A stretch of DNA of 64,000 bases from Dichloromethanomonas sp964477085 (GCA_964477085.1 CAYZDF010000003.1:30092-94091), one strand, 5' to 3'; shown: positions 18,528-29,063, numbered from the stretch's first letter. Notes: generated by a model from the sequence alone, not told the origin. Numbers and translations are program-made.

Positions 18528-18567
18528 CTAAATTTTATATTAAGGTCCAATGTCACTTTAGAAGCAG

Positions 18568-19395
18568 CTAATGAACATAACGGCCATGAGCAGGGATGGC
18601 AAGTTTATCAAAATTTACTGTAAGATTCGCTAGCTCTTCTTGTAGTTTTTCCCCGGCAAATGGCTGTCCATGGCTGGATATGAGAATGGAAGGATTAAGC
18701 TCGTATAAGCGTTTGACTGATTGCCAGGCTTCATCCCAATCTGTTGTAAAGTAAGCAGGTGGGCCATGAACCTCCTTCTCTTGAGTCAGAACAGCTAAAG
18801 CAGACTCCTGTTTGACGGTTGTAATGGCATCACCAGATATCAAGATTCTATCAGTTTCTCGAAATAATGAAATATGGCCTGGCGTATGACCAGGGGTTGC
18901 AAGCCAGCGCCATCCCGGAAGGGATGGAATGGTTCCATTAGCCGGAAGGGGTTTGATTCTAGCCCCTAAATTAACTCCGGACCGGGGGAAGACTGAAGAT
19001 AAGCGTGCCAGAAGTCCACCTCCGACAGAAGAATCAGGCGGATCATAATCTTTTTTACCGGTTAGGTAGGGTAGTTCACGTTCATGAGCATACACCGGAC
19101 AATCCCATATCTTAAGCAATTCTTCGATTGCTCCCACATGATCAAAATGACCATGGGTCAGAACGATACAATCCGGAGGAGAATTAAAACGATCGTCCGC
19201 AATATCACGGATATCATCGACGGAATTCTCAATACCAGCGTCAACCAGAACCCATCCACCCGTCTGTGTTCCGGGATAGCCAATAAAGATAATGTTAACG
19301 ATCATATTTGTTAAGCAAAAGACATCAGTCGCGATTTTTACGCGGGGCCCCGTATCGTCCAAATCCAGTATCGAAAAATCTTTATCAGTATCCAA
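18568..19395 (-). CDS. MBL-fold metallo-hydrolase
   Basis: A 275-residue protein with the metallo-beta-lactamase metal motif LTHGHFDHVGA, a later ATPGHTPGH, the aspartate in ISGDA and the final SSHGQP histidine. It resembles GloB/hydroxyacylglutathione-hydrolase-type or lactonase-like MBL proteins; substrate unknown. The frame opens with an ATG eight codons upstream, but AAGGAGG sits inside that segment and is ideally spaced for TTG at 19393-19395. The gene upstream on this strand is divergent, so it is probably monocistronic. Confidence 0.85.
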   Translation of the reverse strand: MDTDKDFSILDLDDTGPRVKIATDVFCLTNMIVNIIFIGYPGTQTGGWVLVDAGIENSVDDIRDIADDRFNSPPDCIVLTHGHFDHVGAIEELLKIWDCPVYAHERELPYLTGKKDYDPPDSSVGGGLLARLSSVFPRSGVNLGARIKPLPANGTIPSLPGWRWLATPGHTPGHISLFRETDRILISGDAITTVKQESALAVLTQEKEVHGPPAYFTTDWDEAWQSVKRLYELNPSILISSHGQPFAGEKLQEELANLTVNFDKLAIPAHGRYVH

Positions 19396-19635
19396 TGAGT
19401 GTACCTCCTTGTAATACATGTTTTTTAGGTATTCTTTATTAGGAATGGATTGAAACAGGTTATGAGATTATTCTAAAAGACGTATTTTCTTTCCTTTTTG
19501 TGTTATTATAAATAATCAAAGATATTTCTATTCAAATTGACTTACCTTTATAAAACGGTAAAATAAGAATAACAAGTGCCATTATTTAGAAAACTTAAAC
19601 CACTGTAGAATTAAAATGATTAGGGAGTGGAATTC

Positions 19636-20307
19636 ATGAAAACAATTATCGCAGGACTGATGTCAGCACTATTAGCACTAGTTGGCTACAATATTTATGA
19701 ATGGATTAACAAAAGATGGTTTAAGCGTAAAGACTTTATAAAGGTAGCTAAAGATTTTAAATTTTCGGATGAAGTCAGTTCTTTCCTCTGGGATAAATCC
19801 AAAGGGAAGATACAACAGATGGTAAGCCATAATAAAAAAGGAGAAGAAAAACTGGCTGCAGGTTTTGTAATCATCAAACTCAATGAAGAAAAAATAACAG
19901 AAATCAGGTCTGGTTTATCTGCAGATTATCTGACCTTTATCTATGACTTTGATAAAAACAGTAAAAGCCTGGGTATTATTAAAAGTTATGACAAATTCTC
20001 CATTCTCAAAACAGTACAAACTCATAGCGACCATAATAACGTGAGTAACGGTCGATTGATCAACGACCTTAAAGCATTAGACAAAAAGACTCCCTTTACA
20101 ATTAGTGGAGCCGGGGCTGATTGGGTTGAACTATCCTTCCCTGCTTTGCCAGAGGATGTTCCCTTTGTTATAAGCAAAGCTGCTGAACTCATTCCTTTTG
20201 CCGAGGGGTCTCCGGAATTAACCACCTTGAAAGAAGAATTCAACTCAACCCATAAGCTTTTCTTATGGTGGCCGACTCCGTCAGAGACTGAACAGAGCTT
20301 AACCTAA
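19636..20307 (+). CDS. Hypothetical membrane-anchored protein
   Basis: About 223 residues. One N-terminal transmembrane helix (residues 3-20) is followed by a basic patch NKRWFKRK and a soluble alpha/beta-looking domain without recognised motifs. GTG 19627 is in frame, but GGGAGTGG is better spaced for ATG 19636. The soluble part probably lies in the cytoplasm next to the basic anchor. No function can be assigned. Confidence 0.6.
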   Translation: MKTIIAGLMSALLALVGYNIYEWINKRWFKRKDFIKVAKDFKFSDEVSSFLWDKSKGKIQQMVSHNKKGEEKLAAGFVIIKLNEEKITEIRSGLSADYLTFIYDFDKNSKSLGIIKSYDKFSILKTVQTHSDHNNVSNGRLINDLKALDKKTPFTISGAGADWVELSFPALPEDVPFVISKAAELIPFAEGSPELTTLKEEFNSTHKLFLWWPTPSETEQSLT

Positions 20308-20358
20308 AAGAGAACCAATAAACTTCTTATCCTATTGAATATGTCGAGGAGGATGATC

Positions 20359-20811
20359 ATGGCGTCAAAAAAGAGTGTTGAAGACTTTCTGAAACATAAG
20401 AAATGGGCTTTTGTGGGAGCCTCACAAAACAAAAAGAAGTTTGGATACTTTGGTTATAAAGAACTTAAAAGCAAAGGGATTGAATTAACCCCTGTGAACC
20501 CTAATTTGCAATCTTTAGAAGGTGAACCAGTCTATCCTTCATTGGCCACCCTTCCTGAGCCTGTAGATGCTGCAGTGGTTGCTGTCCCGCCTTCCAAAAC
20601 GATTGAGATCGTACGTGAAGCGTCACAAGTAGGTATCAAACATATCTGGCTTCAACAAGGAGCCGAATCAAAGGAAGCTATTCAGTATTGCCAGGAGAAT
20701 GGGATTAATTGTATTCACGGAGAATGTGTCTTAATGTTTACAGAGCCTGTAGGTTTCCCTCATAGTGTCCATCGGTTCATCTGGAAATTACTCGGTAAAT
20801 TGCCTAAGTAG
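20359..20811 (+). CDS. CoA-binding Rossmann protein
   Basis: A 150-residue CoA_binding (PF13380, YccU-like) protein. The nucleotide-binding start WAFVGASQNKKKFGY is at residues 16-30, with the typical PVNPN, VDAAVVAVPP and IWLQQGAE blocks. The family is a stand-alone version of the succinyl-CoA synthetase alpha N-terminal domain; physiological role unknown. GAGGAGG is 6 bases before ATG 20359. Confidence 0.88.
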   Translation: MASKKSVEDFLKHKKWAFVGASQNKKKFGYFGYKELKSKGIELTPVNPNLQSLEGEPVYPSLATLPEPVDAAVVAVPPSKTIEIVREASQVGIKHIWLQQGAESKEAIQYCQENGINCIHGECVLMFTEPVGFPHSVHRFIWKLLGKLPK

Positions 20812-21020
20812 CAAATAATTAAAGCTTTGTTTAGGTGAGTATAGATAAGTAATCAACTCCATGAAAGCATAGTTATTAATGATTAAAGGGGGTGTCAAAA
20901 AGGCAACCTCTTTTTCATATGTTGTTGTATCTTTTAACCTTTTATTTGCGCAGATGTATGCTTTGTTCCTATGCTACATAGTAGTAAAAAAAGAAGGATA
21001 TTAAACAACGGAGGGTTAAA

Positions 21021-21830
21021 ATGACCAAGCCATTATATAGCCCGAGAATACAGCAATCGATTGTGATGTTATTCATCTATCAATTTGTATTTTATTTGAT
21101 CGCTCTCTTTGTTATTTCATTCGTTTTTAAGAAAGCAGGATATTCGGAGAATGATTTAGGGATACAAATCATAGCTACAGTCAGTAGTTTTGCAATGCTG
21201 CTCAGCTGGATTGCCAGAAAACATCGCCTGGGTTTTCGAGACTATTTGACGTTTGGAGGTTTGAAGCCCCATTACCTTATGCCGATGTTTTTTACTATCC
21301 TTGGTGCTGATCTTGTTATTTCTGAATTGAGCAATCGGCTCCAAATATTTCTGCCTATGGATAAACATATAGGTGATACCCTTATGGGTTTATTTAGTCC
21401 GGAAGCAGGGCTAATTGAATCTTTCTTTTTAGTGGTTCTGATAGCTCCGGCTCTGGAAGAGACGGTATTCAGAGGGCTAATCCTGCGCGGTTTTCTGACC
21501 CATTATTCCATAAGTAAGGCTATTATCACCTCTGCCTTTTTATTTGGGTTATTTCATATGAATATCTGGCAGTTTCAAGGGGCCTTTATTTGGGGAATAA
21601 TCGCTGGTTGGTGGTTCGTAAAGACAGGGTCATTGTTTTTTTGTATCATTGGACACGTTGGGATGAATGCAATTGGTTTCATTGTCATGCTGTTTAAGCA
21701 TCGGTATCAATGGATTATACCTGGCTTTTCGTCCGATTTTGCAGAATTGACATTTCAGCCATTATGGCTTACCCTGATGGGACTAATTATGCTTATTTTA
21801 GGTATTACCATATTAAATAAAAACTTTTAA
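21021..21830 (+). CDS. CPBP-family intramembrane metalloprotease
   Basis: A 269-residue protein with about eight membrane segments. The CPBP/CAAX-protease motifs are EETVFRGLILRG (about residue 147) and FGLFHMN (about residue 176), with HVGMNAIG later. In bacteria the family includes bacteriocin-immunity-type and other membrane proteases; no bacteriocin gene is adjacent. GGAGGG precedes the ATG. Confidence 0.88.
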   Translation: MTKPLYSPRIQQSIVMLFIYQFVFYLIALFVISFVFKKAGYSENDLGIQIIATVSSFAMLLSWIARKHRLGFRDYLTFGGLKPHYLMPMFFTILGADLVISELSNRLQIFLPMDKHIGDTLMGLFSPEAGLIESFFLVVLIAPALEETVFRGLILRGFLTHYSISKAIITSAFLFGLFHMNIWQFQGAFIWGIIAGWWFVKTGSLFFCIIGHVGMNAIGFIVMLFKHRYQWIIPGFSSDFAELTFQPLWLTLMGLIMLILGITILNKNF

Positions 21831-21971
21831 AAAAGGTAGCTAAAGGACTGTGCGTGACAACTAGATGGTTTTCATGCTCAGCCCTTTTGATTTGTTGTTC
21901 AGGTTACTTATTATCAAGCTATTAATAGTACTTTTATTGTAGGAAATAATGATTAAACAATTTTCAAGTCC

Positions 21972-23378
21972 CTATTTTCCACTGTGTACATTTCCACGTG
22001 AATATGAGAAAAAAATGCCGATGGTGCAAAGCACTGTAAACACAATAAAGGAAATATGAATGCTCTTTAAAAACATGGGATAAAACTCCGGCGTTATTTG
22101 ATTCTTACCTACGAGTAACGAGATCATCAATGTGGCCACAGCCATACTCAACATTTGTCCCAAGAGTCTCATCGTGGAGACCGACGCGGATGCGATACCG
22201 TAGAATCTCTTTTCGACCGTGCTCATCACTGCGTTGGTATTGGGCGAAGAAAACAAGGCAAAACCAAAGCCCAGAACGATCAGCGCACAGATAATCAAGC
22301 CTAGAGGTGAATCCGCTCCTAAAAAAGTTAGAATAAATAAGCCTATTGCCGTACTTGCCATCCCTAAGGAAGAGATCACAGCAGGTTCTTGTTTGTCGGA
22401 GAGCCTTCCGGCATAAGGTGATAGTAGAGCCATGACGATAGGTTGAATAATCAAGATCGAACCTGCTTGTTGAGGGGTCATGCTTTTAATGTATTGGAGA
22501 TAAAGGCTTAGCAAAAAGGTGACGGCTGATGTTCCGGAATAGTTTATTAGAGCAGCGATATTGGAAAAGGCAAATACCTGATTGTTTTTAAAAAGGCGGA
22601 CGGGAAAAACCGGATTCGGAACAGAAATTTGTCGTTTGACAAATAGAATAAAGCCGGGTATCCCACAAAGCATTAGCAATACACCCGAAACCTGGGGCAA
22701 CAGGCTTGAACCATAAACGACAGCGACCAAAGTTAAAGCGTAGATCAAACTACCGAGGATATCCAGTTTTTCTTCCTTGGCATCTGCCCATTCTGTCTTA
22801 AGGTATTTTAATATCAGGAAGATTACGATCAGGCCAAGGGGCGCGATTCCTAGGAAAATGCTTCGCCAGCCGAGACTTTGAGTAAGGAAACCGCCGACAA
22901 AAGGTCCCATGGAGAGGCCGATATACACGGCAGAGACATTGAAGCCTAACGCCTTACCCCTCTCTTGGGGAGGGAAGACAGAGGTCAGAAGAGCCATTCC
23001 GGTTGTCATAATCATTGAACCACCGATGCCTTGTAAAACACGCATAAAAATCAATAGTTCAATACTAGGGGCAAGTCCAGACGCGAAAGAAACCAGAGTA
23101 AAGATGATAATGCCCCATCTGTACATACGATTTCTCCCATATATGTCTGCAATCTTACCGATGGGAACCAGGAAGATGGCTGTTGCTAACAGATAGGATG
23201 TTGCAATCCAGCTTAAAAGAACTGCGTCAGCTGCAAATTCCTTCTGAATTGAAGGCAGAGCAATGTTTAACGCTGACATCATGAAGGGAGTCAGAAAAGA
23301 TCCGGTGGTTGCAATAATGAGGACCACTCGTTTTAGGTTGGGATCGGGTGCAACACCTGCTGGCCGGGAATCATTCAT
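21972..23378 (-). CDS. MFS transporter, DHA2-type exporter
   Basis: About 468 residues with roughly 14 hydrophobic segments. Motif A-like GKIADIYGRNRMY is at about residue 75, and motif C-like GPFVGGFL is near residue 157. This matches the drug:H+ antiporter DHA2 (QacA/EmrB) group. Substrate not predictable. GTG at 23387 is in frame, but GGGAAG is well spaced for the ATG at 23376-23378. No regulator is adjacent. Confidence 0.88.
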   Translation of the reverse strand: MNDSRPAGVAPDPNLKRVVLIIATTGSFLTPFMMSALNIALPSIQKEFAADAVLLSWIATSYLLATAIFLVPIGKIADIYGRNRMYRWGIIIFTLVSFASGLAPSIELLIFMRVLQGIGGSMIMTTGMALLTSVFPPQERGKALGFNVSAVYIGLSMGPFVGGFLTQSLGWRSIFLGIAPLGLIVIFLILKYLKTEWADAKEEKLDILGSLIYALTLVAVVYGSSLLPQVSGVLLMLCGIPGFILFVKRQISVPNPVFPVRLFKNNQVFAFSNIAALINYSGTSAVTFLLSLYLQYIKSMTPQQAGSILIIQPIVMALLSPYAGRLSDKQEPAVISSLGMASTAIGLFILTFLGADSPLGLIICALIVLGFGFALFSSPNTNAVMSTVEKRFYGIASASVSTMRLLGQMLSMAVATLMISLLVGKNQITPEFYPMFLKSIHISFIVFTVLCTIGIFFSYSRGNVHSGK

Positions 23379-23505
23379 TTTTTTCACTTCCCATGCTGAT
23401 AGATAAAAATTTTAGTATTAATTAGATATTAATACGATTTAAAAGTCATAATTCCTCTAAGTCCTGCAGACCCTTTATCAGCATATCTAGAAGTTGCCTA
23501 TTATC

Positions 23506-24213
23506 TTACTTATTTTTGGTATCATTGTCATACTTGTAGGGTGAAACGTGAAGGGTTCCCTTGCTGTCCATAGCAGCGTAGAAAACATCTTTATAATTCT
23601 TATAACCTTGTTTGGTAAGCTCCTTAACGATCTCTTCAATAGAAGATTTGATTATACCAATATTATCTCTCTGAAATTCTCCGTCCACGATCACACTGAT
23701 AGGAGGCATCGTCTGTTCCGGTGTTAATTGAAGGTCTTTAAGGGTTACTGTCTCATATTCGGGTTTTTTGAGAACAGACATATCCCCATTAGCTTCAATA
23801 ATAGCAAATTCTATCGTACTTAAGTCGAAGATACTTTTCTGCCGTAGAAACATCAGAATATTATCGATGGAATAGCCAATCCGTTTAACGTTCTGGTAAA
23901 TAATCTTGCCATCCTTAACGACAATTGTGGGTTCGAAGCTGATATTACGGCGTAGGCCATTAAATTTTAAGGAAATTTTATTGACAAATTTCTCAAACAA
24001 GGCTAAAACAATGACAGCAAAAATGGTTGGGAGATGTCCAATCTCCCCGTCCACAATAACAGCTCCCACCACATTGCCTAAGACGATAATAGTCAGAGTA
24101 TCGAAAACAGGCAATTCGCCGATAGATTTCTTGCCCATGACAAAAACGGTAAAGAAGAGAAGTATCAGCATAATGGATATCGTTCTGAAAAAGATTGAAA
24201 GATATGTTTCCAT
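23506..24213 (-). CDS. DUF421 / YetF-family membrane protein
   Basis: A 235-residue protein with three N-terminal transmembrane helices and a soluble C-terminal domain (residues 85-225) typical of DUF421. The family is common in spore formers; B. subtilis YetF-type proteins are tied to the membrane and to spores. A second, larger DUF421 protein is encoded at 37259-38113 in the spoVA-like cluster; this copy has no C-terminal DUF1657-like tail. Confidence 0.85.
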   Translation of the reverse strand: METYLSIFFRTISIMLILLFFTVFVMGKKSIGELPVFDTLTIIVLGNVVGAVIVDGEIGHLPTIFAVIVLALFEKFVNKISLKFNGLRRNISFEPTIVVKDGKIIYQNVKRIGYSIDNILMFLRQKSIFDLSTIEFAIIEANGDMSVLKKPEYETVTLKDLQLTPEQTMPPISVIVDGEFQRDNIGIIKSSIEEIVKELTKQGYKNYKDVFYAAMDSKGTLHVSPYKYDNDTKNK

Positions 24214-24421
24214 AATTCAAAACCTCATTATAATGATTATTGTGGTATTAACAGCTCTTTATGTAGTTATTTGCTTTGAACATTTAAATATACATACTAA
24301 AAACTCAGGGTTTCTATTGAGATTGTTCAAAAACCAACGTTTGCAAGGTTAGAAGGAAAGAGTTAAAATAGACAATAAAAGGATTTAAGTTAACTGAGCT
24401 ATTTCAAAATAGAAAGAAGGT

Positions 24422-24946
24422 ATGAACTTGGCGGATAAAATGGAGAGAACGGCGGTCACACCAGAAGAAACAGGAGGAGTTCTTTATTATTTGGTTGGAA
24501 GTAAAACTGATGAATTTCTTAACGAAGCAGAAGCATTGGAGAAACTTGGACTGGGAAAAGCAGATAGAGATGATCTTTACATAGAAACAAGTATCTTACA
24601 TATGTTTGTTATTATTAAACAATATACGGCGTGGGAAATAGATGAATTAAAATATACGAAGGTGCTTGATCAGATGCATTTTCTTTTATTTCATCAGCTT
24701 AAGGAATATTCGAATTATGATGACGATGATGTAGAACAATTGCAGAATCACATTTTTACCCGCTATGATCAATATGGTGATGCCATTGAACAAAACTTTG
24801 ATACCAACTGGTTGCAAACCTTAAGCGAAAACTTTTTAGATAATCTGAATGATGAAATCGAGGATAAAGAGAGCGCTATTCTGCTGGTCAGTAAGTATGT
24901 CGATCGCTTTTATAAATCCATCCCTAATATTTTAAAAAGTATGTAA
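24422..24946 (+). CDS. Hypothetical acidic protein
   Basis: A 174-residue soluble, strongly acidic, mostly helical protein with a DDDD stretch near residue 100. No family recognised. The start is uncertain: AGAAGG ends two bases before ATG 24422, too close, and would fit TTG 24428 better. The region downstream to 25187 is AT-rich and holds no other gene. Confidence 0.6.
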   Translation: MNLADKMERTAVTPEETGGVLYYLVGSKTDEFLNEAEALEKLGLGKADRDDLYIETSILHMFVIIKQYTAWEIDELKYTKVLDQMHFLLFHQLKEYSNYDDDDVEQLQNHIFTRYDQYGDAIEQNFDTNWLQTLSENFLDNLNDEIEDKESAILLVSKYVDRFYKSIPNILKSM

Positions 24947-25187
24947 TAGGCTTTATGATTTTAAAACAAATCTATAAACTATATAGGTTTGTTTTTTTTT
25001 ATTACGACTAGTATTTTACTATTATACATGCAACATGAAAAAATTTTAAAACAGTTTTAAGTTTAAAATATAGTATTTTTGTTAAAAATATTAAATAAAT
25101 GCAAAAGATTTACGAATAATATTTGTGATTTTTTTGCATTATAAATAAAGAAAACATTTTATATCTGCAAGTAAGGAGGCATATTGC

Positions 25188-25421
25188 ATGAACGCTTTGC
25201 AGAGGATTGCCCTTGCACTTGTCATCATAGGGGCGATTAACTGGGGACTAATAGGTTTCTTCCAATTTGACCTTGTTGCTAGTTTATTTGGTGGCATCAG
25301 TCCGATTCCTCCAAGAATAATCTACGCACTGGTTGGACTAAGCGGATTATACTGTATCACACTTCTCTTCAAACCATCCGAAGAGGTGGAAAGAGAAGGA
25401 AGAATGCAGCCTACGTCCTAG
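25188..25421 (+). CDS. DUF378 (YuzA-like) membrane protein
   Basis: A 77-residue protein with two transmembrane helices and the DUF378 signature IIGAINWGLIG and FDLVASLFGG. Function unknown; the family is common in Firmicutes. AAGGAGG precedes the ATG and a strong terminator follows. Confidence 0.88.
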   Translation: MNALQRIALALVIIGAINWGLIGFFQFDLVASLFGGISPIPPRIIYALVGLSGLYCITLLFKPSEEVEREGRMQPTS

Positions 25422-25433
25422 TAATTAAACAAC

Positions 25434-25489
25434 AAAAAAAGAGTATCGCAAAACTACTTGCTTAAGGTAGAGAGCGGTACTCTTTTTTT
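25434..25489. terminator. Bidirectional terminator
   Basis: A long stem formed by AAAAAAAGAGTA-CGC and GCGG-TACTCTTTTTTT, T-rich on both strands. It ends the DUF378 gene. Confidence 0.85.
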
Positions 25490-25633
25490 ACTTTGGGTGC
25501 CCAGCTTTCGGGCAAAACATTAATGTGAACCGGTTTCTTCGGAGTCGCCATTTTTATTTATACATGAAAAAAAGAACTGTTGCCTTATTGCGCATCAGCC
25601 CTTTGTGTTTTAGTTATGAGGACAATGAAATAT

Positions 25634-26356
25634 TTATTCTATGCGATAGGAAGAACGAGTCCTGAATCTTTCTTTTGAATCCTTATAATAACGATTCAAC
25701 TTTCTAAGGTTGGTGACCCACAAATACAAAAGATAAGGAATGAAAAGAGTCAGTAAAACAGGGACATTGGCCATCAGGATAAAATCAAAAAAACCATGAA
25801 GCAAAGCAGGAACGACAAGTGCTCTCCTTAAATACATACGCTCGAAATTTTCATTGTAGGAAAATTTGGCGAGAGATAGATAATAGCCCATCGTTACCCC
25901 TAAGAGGACGTGAGTAGGAACCGAGAAGATGCCCCTGGATATACCCACATAAGGATTATAGGAATAGTTTACTGCGACATACATAATATTTTCAACGGTT
26001 GCAAAACCCAGTGAAGCGAAGACAGCGTAAATAATACCATCTAATTTTTCATTAAAAGCCTTATTTTTATAGACCGTCCTAAGGACGACTTCTCTCTTGA
26101 AAAACTCTTCTGTCAGACCAGCTACCAAGAAAGCGGTAAAAGCACTTGCCAGCAGCCCACTAAACATATTAAAAGCCATTAACGATCTTTCAACAATAAC
26201 CGTAGGGATAACTGACAGGCAACCCCAAATAAAAACCTTCATTAGAAGGCGCAGAGGTTCCCTGTCAAAACGGTCGGTAAAATAAGCAGCCAATGCCAGA
26301 GTAACAGCCGGGGTCACCGCGATGATCAGAAGTCTGAGATCCAATAGATATAGCAC
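25634..26356 (-). CDS. PrsW-family intramembrane metalloprotease
   Basis: A 240-residue multi-pass protein. The PrsW family active-site block is EEFFKREV (about residue 86), with FATVENIMY and ALLHGFFDF supplying further conserved Glu/His residues. B. subtilis PrsW performs site-1 cleavage of the anti-sigma factor RsiW; no sigma/anti-sigma pair is adjacent here, so the target is unknown. A metallophosphoesterase gene lies upstream on the same strand, 85 bases away. Confidence 0.88.
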   Translation of the reverse strand: MLYLLDLRLLIIAVTPAVTLALAAYFTDRFDREPLRLLMKVFIWGCLSVIPTVIVERSLMAFNMFSGLLASAFTAFLVAGLTEEFFKREVVLRTVYKNKAFNEKLDGIIYAVFASLGFATVENIMYVAVNYSYNPYVGISRGIFSVPTHVLLGVTMGYYLSLAKFSYNENFERMYLRRALVVPALLHGFFDFILMANVPVLLTLFIPYLLYLWVTNLRKLNRYYKDSKERFRTRSSYRIE

Positions 26357-26441
26357 CCTTTCTATGCTTAATACAAGTCTATTATCCCAATAAATCCTTT
26401 TCTAATACGTTTCTTTTCTGACATCCATCATACCAATCTTT

Positions 26442-27593
26442 CTAAGATCCTGCAAAACTGAGATTAATCTCTACGATTTCAGCCCTGGAATTTGTTCTAA
26501 TGGGTGGCCCCCAAAGGCCTAAACCAGTGGAGACAATCAGATTGAAATTGCCTTCGCTCCAGTGTCCTCTATCAATAACAAAAATGGACTGGGTTACCAA
26601 TTGAGCGGGAAAGAGCTGACCGCCATGGGTATGACCTGAGAGCATCAGATCGATACCGGCCTCTTTGGCTTCATCCACTGCCTGAGGTTGATGATCGAGA
26701 AGGAGCAAAGGCTTTGACCGATCAGCCTCAGATAGGATTGTAGCCAGAGATTTCCGCGAACTAGAGTTAAAGTGCCCCGAACGATAATCCTCTCGACCAA
26801 CGAGATAGATCTTTCCTCCCAGTATTTCTGCAGCCGTATCTCTTAATACCTTGATACCATGTGCTTCAAGCTGGGATGCGATCTGATCAGCCTGACCGCT
26901 GTAATATTCATGATTACCCAGGACGGCATAGATACCATATTGAGCATGAAGATTACTCGTAATGCTTTTTAACTTCTTTTCAGAAACAGTGTCCAAAGCC
27001 CCTTCCACAATATCTCCAACTATGAAGATTAAATCAGGATTCAGCGCAGAGATGTTATGAGCGGCTTCCTCCATATAGTCGGTTCTGGCCAGAGATTCAA
27101 TATGAAGGTCTGAGATCATGACTATCTTTAAATGATTGATTTCCTCCATGTTTTTAGCAATCTTGACGTTGTACTTAGCGATATAAGGATTAACGGCAAA
27201 CCAACTTCCGATTAGGATTAGCCCAAAGGTTATGATTAAAGCCAGGGAATATATTTTTCTATTCTGCCACCAGGCAACCCAAGAAGATGGCAATACCTTA
27301 AATGGCGAGTTCAACAGGCCTATTAAATCAATTACTACGAATAAAAGGAGCAGGTAGAAAAACACCGCAAGCCAATAGGAACCAACTACCTTAAGTCCAG
27401 GATTATTCGGGGTGAAGACCCGATCAAGTATATAAGCAGATGCCAAAATAGTATAAAATGGCCAAAACATGATTGATTTAAAAGAAGGATAAAATGCTTT
27501 AATGGCTTGTAAGCATCTAAAACCTACATAATAGTTCAGAAATAAAAATATGATCAGGAATACTGCTCCCAAGACCTTAAACATTGAACTCAT
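26442..27593 (-). CDS. Membrane-anchored metallophosphoesterase (YkuE/YaeI-like)
   Basis: A 383-residue protein with about four N-terminal hydrophobic segments and a C-terminal calcineurin-like phosphoesterase domain. Metal motifs are MISDLHIES, VGDIVEG, LGNHEYYS, LLDHQP and LSGHTHGGQLFP. Relatives hydrolyse UDP-diacylglucosamine-type lipids or other phosphoesters; substrate not predictable. The phosphoesterase domain probably faces outward after the last helix. Confidence 0.9.
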   Translation of the reverse strand: MSSMFKVLGAVFLIIFLFLNYYVGFRCLQAIKAFYPSFKSIMFWPFYTILASAYILDRVFTPNNPGLKVVGSYWLAVFFYLLLLFVVIDLIGLLNSPFKVLPSSWVAWWQNRKIYSLALIITFGLILIGSWFAVNPYIAKYNVKIAKNMEEINHLKIVMISDLHIESLARTDYMEEAAHNISALNPDLIFIVGDIVEGALDTVSEKKLKSITSNLHAQYGIYAVLGNHEYYSGQADQIASQLEAHGIKVLRDTAAEILGGKIYLVGREDYRSGHFNSSSRKSLATILSEADRSKPLLLLDHQPQAVDEAKEAGIDLMLSGHTHGGQLFPAQLVTQSIFVIDRGHWSEGNFNLIVSTGLGLWGPPIRTNSRAEIVEINLSFAGS

Positions 27594-27769
27594 CTTAATG
27601 CAACACCTCAGTTATCCATTTTACTACAAAAAGGTTTGAATACAAATATTAGGCTTAAATTTAAGGAAATGATATATTCCAACTAAATAATAAGATATAA
27701 TGTAATCGAGTCAAATAGGCGAATCGAGGCATTTTCTGATGGTATAAGCATAATTTAAGGGGTTAGGTC

Positions 27770-29023
27770 ATGAGAACTAAAAGCATTAAAAACAAACTAT
27801 TACTCGTTATTATTTTTATTCTTCTTTTTACAATCATCATTATTTCTACCTATTCGCTATCTTCAGTGCGTAAAGAGATTCTAGCCCATACAGAAGATAA
27901 GTTGATGTCAGATCTTGCTATGAGCGAAGTCTATCTTAACAACAAATATCCTGGGAAATGGCATATAGAAAATGGGATTCTCTATAAAGGTGATGTCAGG
28001 ATGTCGGGTAACAATGAGGAAGTTGATGTGATCGGACATCTTACAGGGGATAATGTCACCATATTCCAAGGTAGAACACGAGTAGCAACTAATGTTATTG
28101 ATCTTGAAGGTCAAAGAGCAATCGGAACTTACGTTTCTGAAGCAGTTGAAAAAGTAGTTCTAAAAGAGGGTAAAATCTATCTGGGACTTGCCGATGTCGT
28201 CGGACGTATAAACCAAACAGCTTATAAGCCTTTGTATGATAATTCGGGAGAAATTGTTGGGATGCTTTTTGTAGGTATGCCCATGGAATCTTACGATGCA
28301 CTCCTGAAGAATATTGCCTTTCGTTTTGTTTTCTTTTCTTTTGTTGCCATTAGTTTAGCTATCATCTTGTTATATTTAACCATCAGCAGGGGAATTAAAC
28401 CCCTGAACGCGTTGGTAGACGCAGCTAACAACATTGTGGAAGGGAAGATTGATATCCCAAAGCTGCCGGTCACATCTGAAGATGAGTTTGGTGTCTTAAG
28501 CAGCGACTTTAATAGTGTACTGGATAAACTCTCCAACCTCTTGGAAGAATTACAGGATCAAGCCAACAAAGATTACCTTACTGGTCTTTACAATCGAAGG
28601 GCTTTTTACCAGCTCATACCGAAGATTTTCGCATCGGCACGGGAGAGAAATCAAAATCTTTGTCTGATTATCCTGGATGTCGATCAATTTAAACAAATCA
28701 ATGATACAAGAGGACATGACGTTGGGGATAAGGTTCTGATCCATATTGCAAAGACCCTGCAGGAAATTGTGCCACAGAGCGAGTATGTTTTCCGCTTTGG
28801 TGGTGACGAATTTGTTATTCTGGCTGAGTGTAAAGAATGTACGCAACTTTTGCTGAGCAGAATAAAACAGGAGTTAAACAAAATACTCTTGGAAGAAGGA
28901 GATGTGAGTGTTTCAGTCAGTATCGGTGAAACAATTTTTAACCCTAACGAACAATCTGACATCGATAATCTGATGAAACAAGCTGATCGTTCGATGTATC
29001 TCGATAAGAAGAGATTTATGTAA
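27770..29023 (+). CDS. Diguanylate cyclase with periplasmic-type sensor domain and HAMP
   Basis: A 417-residue protein: N-terminal helix (residues 8-30), extracellular single-Cache-like domain (about 35-180), second helix (about 183-205), HAMP (about 206-260) and GGDEF domain (about 265-417). The catalytic motif GGDEF is intact near residue 343. DVDQFKQINDTRGHDVGD gives the metal/GTP site. It should make c-di-GMP in response to an external ligand. No RxxD inhibitory site is obvious five residues before GGDEF. It is followed by the frameshifted HAD gene. Confidence 0.92.
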   Translation: MRTKSIKNKLLLVIIFILLFTIIIISTYSLSSVRKEILAHTEDKLMSDLAMSEVYLNNKYPGKWHIENGILYKGDVRMSGNNEEVDVIGHLTGDNVTIFQGRTRVATNVIDLEGQRAIGTYVSEAVEKVVLKEGKIYLGLADVVGRINQTAYKPLYDNSGEIVGMLFVGMPMESYDALLKNIAFRFVFFSFVAISLAIILLYLTISRGIKPLNALVDAANNIVEGKIDIPKLPVTSEDEFGVLSSDFNSVLDKLSNLLEELQDQANKDYLTGLYNRRAFYQLIPKIFASARERNQNLCLIILDVDQFKQINDTRGHDVGDKVLIHIAKTLQEIVPQSEYVFRFGGDEFVILAECKECTQLLLSRIKQELNKILLEEGDVSVSVSIGETIFNPNEQSDIDNLMKQADRSMYLDKKRFM

Positions 29024-29063
29024 AGCGTTTTCTATAAACGACTAAATACTTGGAGGTTGTACT

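Noticed and set aside
20880..20915. Terminator after the CoA-binding gene
   Set aside because: AAGGGGGTG...CAACCTCTTTTT pairs only imperfectly; too weak to list as a feature.
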